A DNA stretch of 64,000 nucleotides from Pseudo-nitzschia pungens (lineage: Eukaryota; Bacillariophyta; Bacillariophyceae; Bacillariales; Bacillariaceae), in NCBI GenBank assembly GCA_037355855.1, contig CM074758.1:97001-161000 (forward strand). The letters are read 5' to 3'. A program made the translations under genes and the position numbers. Numbering within the stretch: the first letter of the stretch is position 1; each line of letters opens with the position of its first letter. Positions 1 to 9,639 of this stretch are shown piece after piece. Below the pieces are notes generated by a model. The model saw only the letters and a program-made list of their open reading frames with translations, did no database searches and was not told the origin of the DNA.

Positions 1-380
1 GAGAAGCGCACACTTATTTCGGAACGGAGATATTTGTCATGTGAGTCCTCGTGGTGAAAAAACTAAATGCAATCCCGTCGTCCGAGAAACAATTCTCGAA
101 CGGCACGATTGGCACCACACGCTGATACCGGCCCTTCCTCCTCCTCCTCTTCTTCGTCGTCTATTCATGTGTCGTTGCAACAACCAATTCAATTCAATTC
201 AATTCCTTCCTTCTTGTTGTTGGATTGGCGCGGATGCGATGCGACGCGACGCGACACAAATCGTTCGGTGTTGCGGATCGATATTCGTCCGTTCGTTGGT
301 TCGATCGATCGATCGATCGATTCGCTTCTGTTTTCGTTTCGCCGCTCTGCTGCTACTACGTGTACAACTAGTATTATTCC
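1..380. other. Intergenic, simple repeats
   Basis: No convincing gene is visible. The stretch holds CTCCTCCTCCTC-like runs near 136-155, an AATTC run near 187-203 and a GATC-type run at about 301-320. It is the 3' flank of the minus-strand light-harvesting fragment, whose stop codon is at 381-383. Overlapping short open frames here are low complexity. Confidence 0.6.
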
Positions 381-929
381 TTAGACAAAAGGAGCCATGA
401 CCTCACCGGCGTAGGGCTCGACGATGCCCGTCAAAGCTGGAACGGATCCGGGAACGGTCTGCTTGCAGAGGAATCTAAAGATTCCGAGCATGGCCAGGCG
501 TCCGTTGTTGATCTCGATCAGCATTCCCCGTTCCTTTTGCTCGTCGGTGCGCTTCTTGGAGAGCTTGAAAGGATCGTAGAGATCGAGGGTGGCTCCGTGG
601 GGGACGTTCTCAAAGGAGGGGTATTGTCCCGGCTTTCCTCCCTTGGTGTAGAGGGGTCCGTTGCCGTTGTCGCTGTCGCTGTGCTCGGAGTACCACTCGA
701 GGAATCCGACGAATCCAATGATCTGGACCTTGGCGGCCATGGGGAGGGCGTCCCATTGCTCGGGGGGCGACAAGTCGGTGGAGGGGTGGGGGACTCCTCC
801 AAAGGTCAGACTCCAGGGGAAGACAAAGTTGGATTGGACGCAGCAGGAGTATCCAACGAAGGCGGCCATGGCAACACGTCCGTGCCTGGCGGCCTTGAGA
901 GATGCACCCGAAGAGTTGCAAAACGACAA
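381..929 (-). pseudogene. 5'-truncated fucoxanthin chlorophyll a/c-binding (light-harvesting) protein
   Basis: The frame from about 896 down to the TAG at 381 encodes the body of a diatom FCP, a thylakoid antenna protein binding fucoxanthin and chlorophylls a and c. Visible family signatures are HGRVAMAAFVGY (first pigment-binding helix), the loop HPSTDLSPPEQWDALP, FLEWYSEH (second helix) and EINNGRLAMLGIF (third helix, with the E..NGR chlorophyll/salt-bridge motif), ending in the usual GEVMAPF. The plastid-targeting presequence and the start of the first helix are missing: upstream of about 896 the minus strand reads antisense DUF4116 sequence, so residues 1-11 of this frame are not FCP. Without a transit peptide it is probably non-functional. 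An alternative is that an upstream exon lies across an intron ending at the AAG near 897, but the plus-strand DUF4116 homology beginning there favours a rearrangement. No internal stop or frameshift is seen, so the truncation may be recent. Confidence 0.8.
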
Positions 930-1215
930 AGACGTCGTCTTAGCTGCAGTGAAGAATCATAGATGGGCCTTGAAGCATGCATCCGAAGAGTTGAAAAACA
1001 ACAAAGACGTGGTTATGGCTGCGGTTAATCATGATGGACGTGCCCTACAATTAGCATGCGAAACCTCAAAGGCCGATATCGAGATTATCCGCAAGGCTTT
1101 GTTACAGAATCCGGAGGCCAAAAAGTTTGTATCAAAATGGTCCTGTGTTTGTCTGGCAGAGCATTACGTCCAACACACCAGAACGAGGAGCACCCAAAGA
1201 GGAGTGGCGAAATGA
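868..1215 (+). pseudogene. DUF4116 repeat fragment (about two and a half repeats)
   Basis: The plus-strand frame shows the DUF4116 rhythm of about 24 residues: LRDAPEELQNDKDVVLAAV, then HASEELKNNKDVVMAAV, then LACETSKADIEIIRKAL. The function of DUF4116 is unknown; the family is expanded in diatoms and other protists. The only usable ATG (868-870) lies inside antisense FCP sequence, so the first residues are not DUF4116. The frame ends at a TGA (1213-1215) after unrelated residues. It is a fragment of a gene like the large DUF4116 gene at 56185-58149, fused head-on to the truncated FCP copy. Expression as a 115-residue chimera is possible but unsupported. Confidence 0.65.
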
Positions 1216-1247
1216 CAAAGATGTGACCTTGCGTTGTACTACTTCTA

Positions 1248-1346
1248 CTACTACAAAGTTCCTACTAACAGCTGTCCTCAAGTCCACGTAGAAATTAGTA
1301 CATCGGCGCGTTGAACCAACGGACAGCTGTTAGGAATTTTGTAGTA
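1248..1346. repeat. Small inverted-repeat (foldback/MITE-like) element
   Basis: The sequence near 1248-1277 (ends in AACAGCTGTCC) is an imperfect reverse complement of 1321-1346 (begins GGACAGCTGTTAGG). The arms surround about 43 bp. The outer ends (TACTAC.AAGTTCCTA) resemble those of the 125-bp inverted pair at 36467 and 39645, suggesting one family of small non-autonomous elements. No target duplication was identified. Confidence 0.5.
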
Positions 1347-1392
1347 ATTTGCACGACGTGAATGAATCCTCAAAGGGTCAGGATCATTTTTT

Positions 1393-1432
1393 GGAGATCA
1401 TCCGCAAGGCTTTTGCTACGGAATCCAGAGGC
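1393..1432 (+). pseudogene. DUF4116 tail relic (partial duplicate)
   Basis: These 40 bp closely match 1081-1120 (GAGAT.ATCCGCAAGGCTTT and GAATCC.GAGGCC), the end of the DUF4116 fragment just upstream. The region was therefore partly duplicated after or during the rearrangement. No reading frame of useful length continues. Confidence 0.55.
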
Positions 1433-2334
1433 CATTGAGTTTGGACGGTATTATTTTTATGGTAGTAGCATAACCTTAGTACCTAACCAGCAAGAAGCAG
1501 ACAAACCAAGACAAGCAACAACAAGTTACCAAAGGACCCTTTCGGCAGTCCCGATGACCACTCTCAAGCAAGAAGTGCCCGCGGTTGTTTGTGTGAGAAG
1601 CATCTTCGGAAGCATCAGTAACCCTAGGTGTTGAGTGTACGTACGATAGTACGAAGTAACCTTAACCTTACCTACCGGTACCGCTAGTTGAAGCGCTGTA
1701 GCTGGTAAGGTTACTAACGGTAAACCTTAACCTTAAGTTGTCTTGCGTGTCCGACAACAACTGAGGATTTTCGAGTGCCCGCTGAAATTTTTTACCACCA
1801 CCACTCAATGAAGACCCCGTCCGGCTTGGCGGCGTCGGCAGGGAGACGGGGAGACAGCACCGCCAGGTTGGTTGCAAACCTCGTCGTTCCCGTTTCTTCT
1901 TGTCCTCGAGAGAGAGGACTTCTACTCAACGGCAATCTACTAGTAATCCCTCCTGTTGCTGGTGGAACACAAACGATTGGGATGGAGAGAACTACTACTA
2001 CTATTAGTAGTACTACTAGTACCACCAGTACTAGAATTGCAGAGGAAGAAGTGGAAGAAAGTACCCCCCAAGACGAAGACTGGTGTCTACTACAACAAAC
2101 ACTTCCGATCTACGTCTAATAACTGATTTTCGACCATTTTGACCCGTTTCGACCACCCCCCTCCTTTTTTTTAGACGTTTTTAGCTCCAATATTTTTATT
2201 ATTTGGAGCGAAATCGCCTTTCTTAAGCTCGAATTATTATTTTTTGGCTCCAAAAATTAATTTTTTGCTCCAAACTCGAATATTTGGGTCGAAAAATTAA
2301 GAGCCGGGGTCGAAATTCGTTGTTGAACCACCAT
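1433..2334. other. Intergenic; no supported gene
   Basis: No gene is supported. It contains ACTACTAGTA-type triplet runs (1995-2035) and, at 2110-2300, AT-rich repeats of words like GCTCCAAAAATTAA. The segment near 2103-2126 resembles, in reverse complement, sequence near 22979-23002. The open frame at about 1775-2119 is low complexity and unrecognised. Confidence 0.5.
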
Positions 2335-3149
2335 TAGGGTTAATGGTTGTAACGCTGTAGCGCTGTATCCCTGTATCCCTGTATCCCTGTATCCCTGTAG
2401 CGCTGTAACGCTGTAGCGCTGTATCCCCTTTATCGCTGTAGCGCTGTAGTGCAGTGCTAACTCCAAAGATACTAGGGTTGTCGCGTACGATTTGTACCAG
2501 TTGTACATACCCCGGGTATAGCATCTGCACTAATACAGTGTAGCTGAGTGCTACAAGGTTAGGGTTGCTAATGATAGTACGAAATATTAGATATGTTAAC
2601 CTACCATGCTACCATGCTAAGATACTATGCTACCGCAGGGGTCGGGTCACTGGTGTACAATATGTACTATGACCGGACGCCTGACCCAGACAGTTACCCA
2701 ACGCGCTAGCACACCTTCGTTATTAAATAACGGGAGCTACCCTACTACGCTACTCCGTACGCTACCCGTATAATACAGTACTGGAGCTACAGAGCTCTAT
2801 TATCTACGAGTTATCAGAACGATACGATACAGAGCTGAGCTGCGCTGATCCCCTGTAGCGCTGTATCCCCTGTAGCGCTGTAGCGCTGTATCGAGCTACG
2901 CTACGCTACTCCGCACACACTACGCTACCCGTAGAATACAGTACTGGAGCTACAGAGCTCTGTTATTTTACGAGTTAGCGGAGAACTGTCACGATACCGT
3001 ACGATACAGAGCTGAGCTGCGCTCATCCCCTGTAGCGCTGTATCCCCTGTAACGCTGTATCCCCTGTAGCGCTGTATCCCCTGTAGCGCTGTATCGCTGT
3101 ATCCCTCCTGTATCCCTTCAGCGCTGTAGCGCTGTATCCCCTGCAGCGC

Positions 3150-3390
3150 TGTAGCAGCAACGCGTCGATAATACAGGGGGGGGGACAGCAAGCAGCAAGC
3201 AGCAGCAACGCGTCGATAATACAGGGGGGGGGGGGACAGCAAGCAGCAAGCAGCAGCAACGCGTCGATAATACAGGGGGGGGGGGACAGCAAGCAGCAAG
3301 CAGCAAGCAGCAGCAACGCGTCGATAATACAGGGGGGGGACTGCAAGCAGCAAGCAGCAGCAACGCGTCGATAATACAGGGGGGGGACTG
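3150..3390 (+). repeat. G-run minisatellite (about 36-48 bp unit), 5 copies
   Basis: Tandem copies of CAGCAACGCGTCGATAATAC followed by 8-11 consecutive G and variable numbers of CAGCAAG words. It sits between units of the surrounding compound repeat. Proline/leucine-rich open frames on the minus strand are repeat artefacts. Confidence 0.85.
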
Positions 3391-4125
3391 TTTGGGCCGG
3401 GTATCCGGTCATGGTACATATTATACACCAATGACCCGACCCCGGCGGTAGCATAGTATCTTAGCATGGTATCATGGTAGGTTAGCATCTTTCAGTATCT
3501 CGTAGCCTTAGCAACCCTAACCCTGTATCGTAGCGCTGTATCCCCTGCAGCGCTGTAGCGCTGTATCCCCTGCTTAGTATGGATGCTACCAGAAGTTACT
3601 AGGGCCATCGCGTACGATTTGTACCAATCGTACGTACCCCGAGTAAAGCACCTATTATGGTGTAGCTAAATGCTACAGGGTTAGGGTTGCTAATGCTACG
3701 AGATACTGAAAGATGCTAACCTACCATGCTACCATGCTAAGATACTATGCTACCGCCGGGGTCGGGTCATTAGTGTATAATATGTACTATGACCGGATAC
3801 CTGACCCAGACAGTTACCCAACGCGCTAGCACACCTTTGAATCTAATTAAGCGGAGCTACGCTACGCTACTCCGCACACACTATGCTACCCGTAGAATAC
3901 AGTACTGGAGCTACAGAGCTCTGTTATTTTACGAGTTAGCGGAGCGCTGTCACGATACGATACAGAGCTGAGCTGAGCTGCGCTCATCCCCTGTAGCGCT
4001 GTAGCGTTGTATCGCTGTATCCCTGTATCCCTGTATCCCTGTAGCGCTGTATCGTAGCGCTGTATCGTAGCGCTGTATCCCTGTATCGCTGTATCCCTGT
4101 ATCGCTGTATCCCCTGTAGCGCTGT

Positions 4126-4285
4126 AGCAGCAACGCGTCGATAATACAGGGGGGGGGGCAGCAAGCAGCAAGCAGCAGCAACGCGTCGATAATACAGGGG
4201 GGGGACTGCAAGCAGCAAGCAGCAACGTGTCGATAATACAGGGGGGGGACTGCAAGCAGCAAGCAGCAACGTGTCGATAGCGCTG
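4126..4285 (+). repeat. G-run minisatellite, about 4 copies
   Basis: Same unit as at 3150-3390 (AACGCGTCGATAATACAGGG), here with some AACGTGTCGATA variants, preceded by a GTAGCGCTGTATCC run. Confidence 0.8.
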
Positions 4286-4485
4286 TAGCGCTAACTGTTT
4301 GTTACGAGATACAAGTATTTGGTAACAGTGTAGCTGAGTGCTACAAGGTTAGGGTTGCTAATGCTACGAAATAATGGAGATGCTAACCTACCATGATACC
4401 ATTGCTAAGATACTATGCTACCGCCGGGGTCGGGTCATCATAGTACAATATGTACTATGACCGGATACCTGACCCAAACAGTTAT

Positions 4486-4605
4486 TAACCGAGCTAGTAG
4501 CGCTAATACGAGCTAGCGTTAGCGCAAGCGCGTTAGCGTTAGCGCAAGCGCGTTAGCGTTAGCGCAAGCGCGTTAGCGCAAGCGCAAACGATCTAGCTAG
4601 CACCA
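4486..4605. repeat. GCGTTAGCGCAAGC tandem repeat, palindromic
   Basis: Four near-identical copies of GCGTTAGCGTTAGCGCAAGC-type sequence, bounded by GAGCTAGC and GATCTAGC. The word is close to its own reverse complement, so the block can fold on itself. Confidence 0.75.
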
Positions 4606-5066
4606 TTAGGGTTAGATATTAGGGTTGTGGCGTACGATTTGTACCAGTTGTACGTACCCCGGGTATAGCATCGTCCGCATTAATACAGTGTAGCTGAGTG
4701 CTACAAGGTTAGGGTTGTTCTTGCTAATGCTACGAAATACTGGACATGATAACCTACCATGCTACCATGCTAAGATACTATGCTACCGCCGGGGTCGGGT
4801 CACTGGCGTACAATATGTACTATGACCGGACGCCTGACCCAAACAGTTACCCAACGCGCTAGCACACCTTTGAATTTAATTAATAAGCGGAGCTACGCTA
4901 CTACGCTACTCCGTACGCTACCCGTATAATACAGTACTGGAGCTACAGAGCTCTATTATCTACGAGTTATCGGAACGATACGATACAGAGCTGAGCTGCG
5001 CTGATCCCCTGTAGCGCTGTATCCCCTGTAGCGCTGTATCGTAGCGCTGTATCCCCTGTAGCGCTG

Positions 5067-5625
5067 TAGCAGCAACGCGTCGATAATACAGGGGGGGGGG
5101 ACAGCAAGCAGCAAGCAGCAGCAACGCGTCGATAATACAGGGGGGGGACTGCAAGCAGCAAGCAGCAGCAACGCGTCGATAATACAGGGGGGGGACTGCA
5201 AGCAGCAAGCAGCAAGCAGCAAGCAGCAGCAACGCGTCGATAATACAGGGGGGAGACAGCAAGCAGCAAGCAGCAACGCGTCGACAACACAGGGGGGGGA
5301 CAGCAAGCAGCAAGCAGCAGCAACGCGTCGACAACACAGGGGGGGGACAGCAAGCAGCAAGCAGCAGCAACGCGTCGATAATACAGGGGGGGGACAGCAA
5401 GCAGCAAGCAGATAGAGGTGCTGAGTTAACGAGCCAATCAAAAAATTCGATTTTCCAGTACAAATTGTACAGGGATTTATGTAGAAAAAAAAAACAGGGG
5501 GGACAGCAAGCAGCAGCAACGTCGATAATACAAGGGGGACAGCAAGCAGCAACGCGTCGATAATACAGGTGGGGGACAGCAAGCAGGGGGGGGGACAGCA
5601 ATCAGCAACGCGTCGATAATATGTC
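5067..5625 (+). repeat. G-run minisatellite, about 13 copies in two blocks
   Basis: Copies of the same unit at 5067-5410 and 5497-5625, split by a unique stretch of about 85 bp. Some copies read CGTCGACAACACAGGG. The G tracts vary from 4 to 10. Confidence 0.85.
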
Positions 5626-6050
5626 TTTCGTTGCGTCGTCTTCGTTGCGTCGCGTCGTCGTCTTTTTTGTCTTCCGTTGTTTCGCTTGTACTGTTTGGGT
5701 CGTATCGCACCTCCGTCGTCTCGTCTGCGTGAAAGGTTAAATAGGGGGGGTTAGTAATAATTACAATTAAATCTTCCTGGGTGAAAACGTAATCGTGTTA
5801 GCGTACCTTTGTCGTCGTTTTTGTTCGTCTTTGTCGTCTTTTTCGTCTTTTTCGTTCGTCTTTGTCGTCTTCCGTTGTTGTCTTCCGTCGTCTTCGTTGC
5901 GTCGCGTCGTCGTCTTTTTTGTCTTCCGTTGTTTCGCTTGTACTGTCGTCGTCTTCCCTGGTCGTATTCAATTCTTCCTCCTATGTCACGAAAACAAGAA
6001 CTTGCGCCTGTTGAAGTCCTACCGGCGATGGATGCAGATTGATTGATTTC
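5626..6050. repeat. GT/CT-rich simple-repeat block with an internal direct repeat
   Basis: Strand-biased sequence built from GTCGTCTT and TTCGTCTTTG words. About 50 bp at 5640-5695 (GTCGTCGTCTTTTTTGTC onward) recurs at 5893-5946. A minus-strand frame across it reads as R/K/T-rich low complexity and is not accepted as a gene. Confidence 0.6.
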
Positions 6051-6489
6051 AAGACGTTTGGGGGCCAAGTCAAACAATGTCTATCAAGCGAACAATCTCT
6101 CGTCCATGCCATAGAGGTGCTTCTCCGTTTTTCAGACAAGGATATTTAAGGACTAAAGTACAATGAGCCAAGAGCCTACCGTAGGGGTTCTCTTCGTTCA
6201 CAAGACGGAGTGCAATAAAGCAACTCTGCTCAAAATAAGTCGGATTGTGAATCGAAACAGCAGTGATTTGTGTTTTTGTGTTATTCCTGAAAAAAGTGAG
6301 GTGAAAAAAAGAGTGATTCTGGGAGGAAACACTGTACGAGAGGAGTGACTCAGCGAACACCGAGTAATAAGGTACGAAGTAATTTCTTTTTCGGTATCCG
6401 GATAGTAGTTATTGTACAGTTGGTACATATTATACAGGATGAGCCTTCCCCGAGATGGTAGTAGCATTATAAGATAGAGAGAACACAGT
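6051..6489. other. Intergenic; no supported gene
   Basis: Short open frames exist on both strands (about 6070-6360) but none is recognisable. Near 6380-6475 there is a diverged copy of the GTATCCGG ... GTACATATTATAC segment of the compound repeat. Confidence 0.45.
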
Positions 6490-6504
6490 TCAAGTAGTAG
6501 TAGA

Positions 6505-6572
6505 CAGTAACAGTGGTACCACTGTATGTCACTAATGTGGTGTCATTGGTTCGAGTCCCATGGTGGAAATGT
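6505..6572 (+). other. tRNA-like sequence with a perfect B-box (possible SINE head)
   Basis: GGTTCGAGTCC at 6548-6558 matches the RNA polymerase III B-box consensus GGTTCGANTCC. About 40 bp upstream, TAACAGTGGTACC resembles a D-arm/A-box. A full cloverleaf does not form: the T stem has a mismatch and no complementary acceptor strand is found, so this is not called a tRNA gene. It directly precedes the satellite array. It may be a tRNA-derived relic or chance. Confidence 0.25.
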
Positions 6573-6639
6573 GTTTTGCTACATCACGATGCGATAGCAA
6601 TATTTTTGCAGCGAACCACATGTCAGAATAAGTGAGCTA

Positions 6640-8094
6640 TTCAGTTATTCAATGGTGACATCCATACTATTGGTGATTTTTGAATACTTCTTTTTGAATA
6701 CTCTTGCCCATGCACAGGATGAGGAATATTCACACTGGAATCACAAAAACATTGGCCAGATTCATTCAAATATGTGATCTGCTGGTACTTTTTTCTAGTA
6801 AATTCCGCAGTACTGGGCCAAATATTAATTATTCAGTGGCGACATTCAAAATATAGGTGATTTTTGAATACTTCTTTTTGAATACTCTTCCCCATGCACA
6901 GGATGAGGAATATTCACACTGGAATCACACAAAGATTGGCCAGATTCATTCAGATATGTGATCTGGTACTTTTTTCTAGTAAATTCCGCAGTACTGGGCC
7001 AAATATTAATTATTCAGTGGCGACATTCAAAATATAGGTGATTTTTGAATACTTCTTTTTGAATACTCTTCCCCATGCACAGGATGAGGAATATTCACAC
7101 TGGAATCACACAATGATTGGCCAGATTCATTCAGATATGTGATCTGGTACTTTTTTCTAGTAAATTCCGCAGTACTGGGCCAAATATTAATTATTCAGTG
7201 GCGACATTCAAAATATAGGTGATTTTTGAATACTTCTTTTTGAATACTCTTGCCCATGCACAGGATGAGGAATATTCACACTGGAATCACACAAACATTG
7301 GCCAGATTCATTCTGATATGTGATTTGGTACTTTTTTCTAGTAAATTCCGCAGTAGTGGACCAAATATTAATTATTCAGTGGTGACATCCAAATTATTGG
7401 TGATTTTTGAATACTTCTTTTTGAATACTCTTGCCCATGCATAGGATGAGGAATATTCACACTGGAATCACAGAAATATTTGCCAGATTCATTCAGATAT
7501 GTGATTTGGTACTTTTTTCTAGTAGTAAATTCCGCAGTAGTTAACCAAATATTAATTATTCAGTGGTGACATTCAAAATATAGGTGATTTCTGAATACTT
7601 CTTTTTGCATACTCTTGCCCATGCACAGTATGAGGAATATTCACACTGGAATCACAGAAATATTTGCCAGATTCATTCAGATATGTGATTTGGTACTTTT
7701 TTCTAGTAGTAAATTCCGCAGTAGTTAACCAAATATTAATTATTCAGTGGTGACATTCAAAATATAGGTGATTTCTGAATACTTCTTTTTGCATACTCTT
7801 GCCCATGCACAGTATGAGGAATATTCACACTGGAATCACACAACTATTGGCCACATTCATTCAGATATTTGATTTGGTACTTTTTTCTAGTGAATTCTGC
7901 AGTAGTGGAATAAATATTAATTATTCAGTGGTGACATCCAAATTATTGGTGATTTTTGAATACTTCTTTTTGCATACTCTTGCCCATGCATAGGATGAGG
8001 AATATTCACACTGGAATCACACAAATATTTGCCAGATTCATTCAGATATTTGATTTGGTACTTTTTTCTAGTGAATTCCGCAGTAGTGGAATAA
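6640..8094 (+). repeat. 181-bp satellite array, left part (about 8 copies)
   Basis: Copies are spaced 181 bp (two of 184 bp) using the anchor ATTCAGTGG at 6831, 7012, 7193, 7374, 7558, 7742 and 7923. The unit is AT-rich with conserved words CCCATGCACAGGATGAGG, TTCACACTGGAATCAC and TTTTTTCTAGTAAATTCCGC. Copies differ by a few percent. Each unit is open for about 72 codons because of repetition; this is not coding. The array continues at 19961-21180 and was split by the LINE insertion. Confidence 0.95.
8074..8094 (+). repeat. Target-site duplication of the LINE, left copy (21 bp)
   Basis: The 21 bp beginning AATTCCGCAG and ending GTGGAATAA are identical to 19961-19981. Long duplications of this kind are typical of target-primed reverse transcription. 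Confidence 0.92.
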
Positions 8095-8454
8095 CAATTT
8101 TGCGACGCGCGATTTTGTCCGACGTTCCGATGTTCCAGTACTTAAAACACGTAGATTTCTACACAACTTTCCCCTTTCCTATCTCACTCACTTCTAAAGC
8201 TCCTACAACAAAATCAAGCACTACACCTATTAACAGAGACCTCCCCTATCTGATTCTGCTGTTTATTTGGCTGCTCCTTGCTCCCTTTGGTTGCTTTGGT
8301 TGCTTGTTTCCGTGTCGGTCGATCGGCAGCAACAAGCTTCGGCAAGCGAAAACAACACATAATTTTCTACAGCAATTGCAGTACTAATTTCTACAGCTGA
8401 TTCTGTTTCAGTTCCGCTTTGTCTCCGAGCTCGGTTTGTTTTTCGATCTGTTTT

Positions 8455-9300
8455 CAAGCTCCCTTATTATTTAACGATATACAGTCTTCCAAGCCCCATA
8501 AGTGATACCCACTTAACGTTCTACATTCTTCAAGGTCGAACCCACTTAACGTTCTACATTCTTCAAGATTGAACACATATACACCCCCCTTCTAGAAGGT
8601 TCCTCCGCGCTGATCCCTAAGTATTTGCAAGTTCGCGCGAGCATATCTTCCAGTTCCCTTTCTATTTTCAAGTCAATAGCCTCCCTGCTCCATAAGTGTT
8701 AATCACTTAAGAGCTACCCTGTTTCCTAGCCAAGCCCCCCAGTCCCTAAGTGTTTTTGCTTAAGGCTCCCCCTACTACACCTGTTTTCAAGCCAAGACCA
8801 ACCGATCCCTAAGTACCTCCTACTTATTGCATTCTTGTTTCCAAGACTACAGCTACTATCGCCCCTTGTTTTCAAGACTACAATTTCCCTGGTCCCTAAG
8901 TGTTCACGAGTTCCCTGATCCCTAAGTGTTTTCGCTATTAAGCAACCCCAACTTGAACTTCAAGTTTGACACTGTTTTCAAGACACAAGCCTCCCCCTGG
9001 TCCCTAGGTGTTTTTACTAAAGCCCCTGTTTTCAAGCAAGTAGCTTCCCTGGTCCCTAAGTGTCTCGCTCAAGGTCCTTGTTTTCAAGCCAATTACCCCC
9101 GGATACTGTTTCCACTGCAACCCTGGTCCCTAAGTGTCTCGCTCAAGGTCCCTGTTTTCAAAAACAATTGCCCCTGGATACTGTTTCCACTTATAAGTAC
9201 TTGCGAGTTTGAACTTCAAGTTCCCTCCTGAGCCTTTTAAGTGTGCCCTGCCATTGATATCCCCCGGTCCCTAAGTATTCCTACTAAAGCCCCTGGTTTC
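8455..9300 (+). repeat. Degenerate repeats in the LINE 5' region
   Basis: Diverged copies of CCCTGGTCCCTAAGTGT followed by CTGTTTTCAAG recur roughly every 50-100 bp; the clearest pair is at about 9045-9115 and 9120-9195. No ORF is convincing. This is part of the LINE leader and may hold promoter repeats, though no promoter can be identified by eye. Confidence 0.7.
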
Positions 9301-9639
9301 TACGCAAGCAGCTGCCCTGTTCCCTTTTGGTCCCCATAAGTCTACAAGCCTATTGCTGCAGTTTCTACACGATTTGCAGTGGTCTACTGGAGTTTCTAAA
9401 TTCTGTAACTCCAGAGCACCTCTGTGGGTTTCCAACGTGACTCTTCTGGTAGTGCTCCAGTCTTTTCTTTTGGTTCCCCTGGAATTTTTTCTTGTCCAGA
9501 CCAACGTTGGACCTGTTGTTGCTGCTGTACCCTGTTTCCCAGCATACAACCTATACCCTGGCATTTCTGCACCCAAGCGGCGTTTCTATTGTGGCCTCTG
9601 CACTACACTGGTGGTTATACTGCCCCGGCTTTTGTCTCC

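Larger units (their letters stand above)
2335..5000 (+). repeat. Subtelomere-like compound repeat, several tandem partial units
   Basis: A unit of about 430 bp recurs in the same orientation at about 2462-2893, 3590-4000, 4310-4490 and 4600-5000, with a partial copy at 2896-3010 and an inverted fragment at 3383-3510. In order it carries CGTACGATTTGTACCAG, a telomere-like AGGTTAGGGTTGCTAAT, ACCATGCTAAGATACTATGC, a quasi-palindrome around GTACAATATGTAC, GGAGCTACAGAGCTCT and then a variable run of the 10-12 bp word GTAGCGCTGTATCCCCT. Open frames through it in several phases translate to meaningless YRGYSAT-type repeats. An inverted copy lies at 54540-55245. Confidence 0.8.

Noticed and set aside
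2925..5710. Many minus-strand Pro/Leu/Cys-rich ORFs (SPPCIIDALLL type)
   Set aside because: They are translations of the G-run minisatellite in all frames.
6548..6558. B-box GGTTCGAGTCC as a functional tRNA gene
   Set aside because: No acceptor stem or complete anticodon arm pairs around it; only a tRNA-like relic is supportable.
7956..8387. 143-codon ORF spanning the satellite and the LINE 5' end
   Set aside because: It is a chance fusion of satellite translation with element leader across the insertion junction at 8094/8095.
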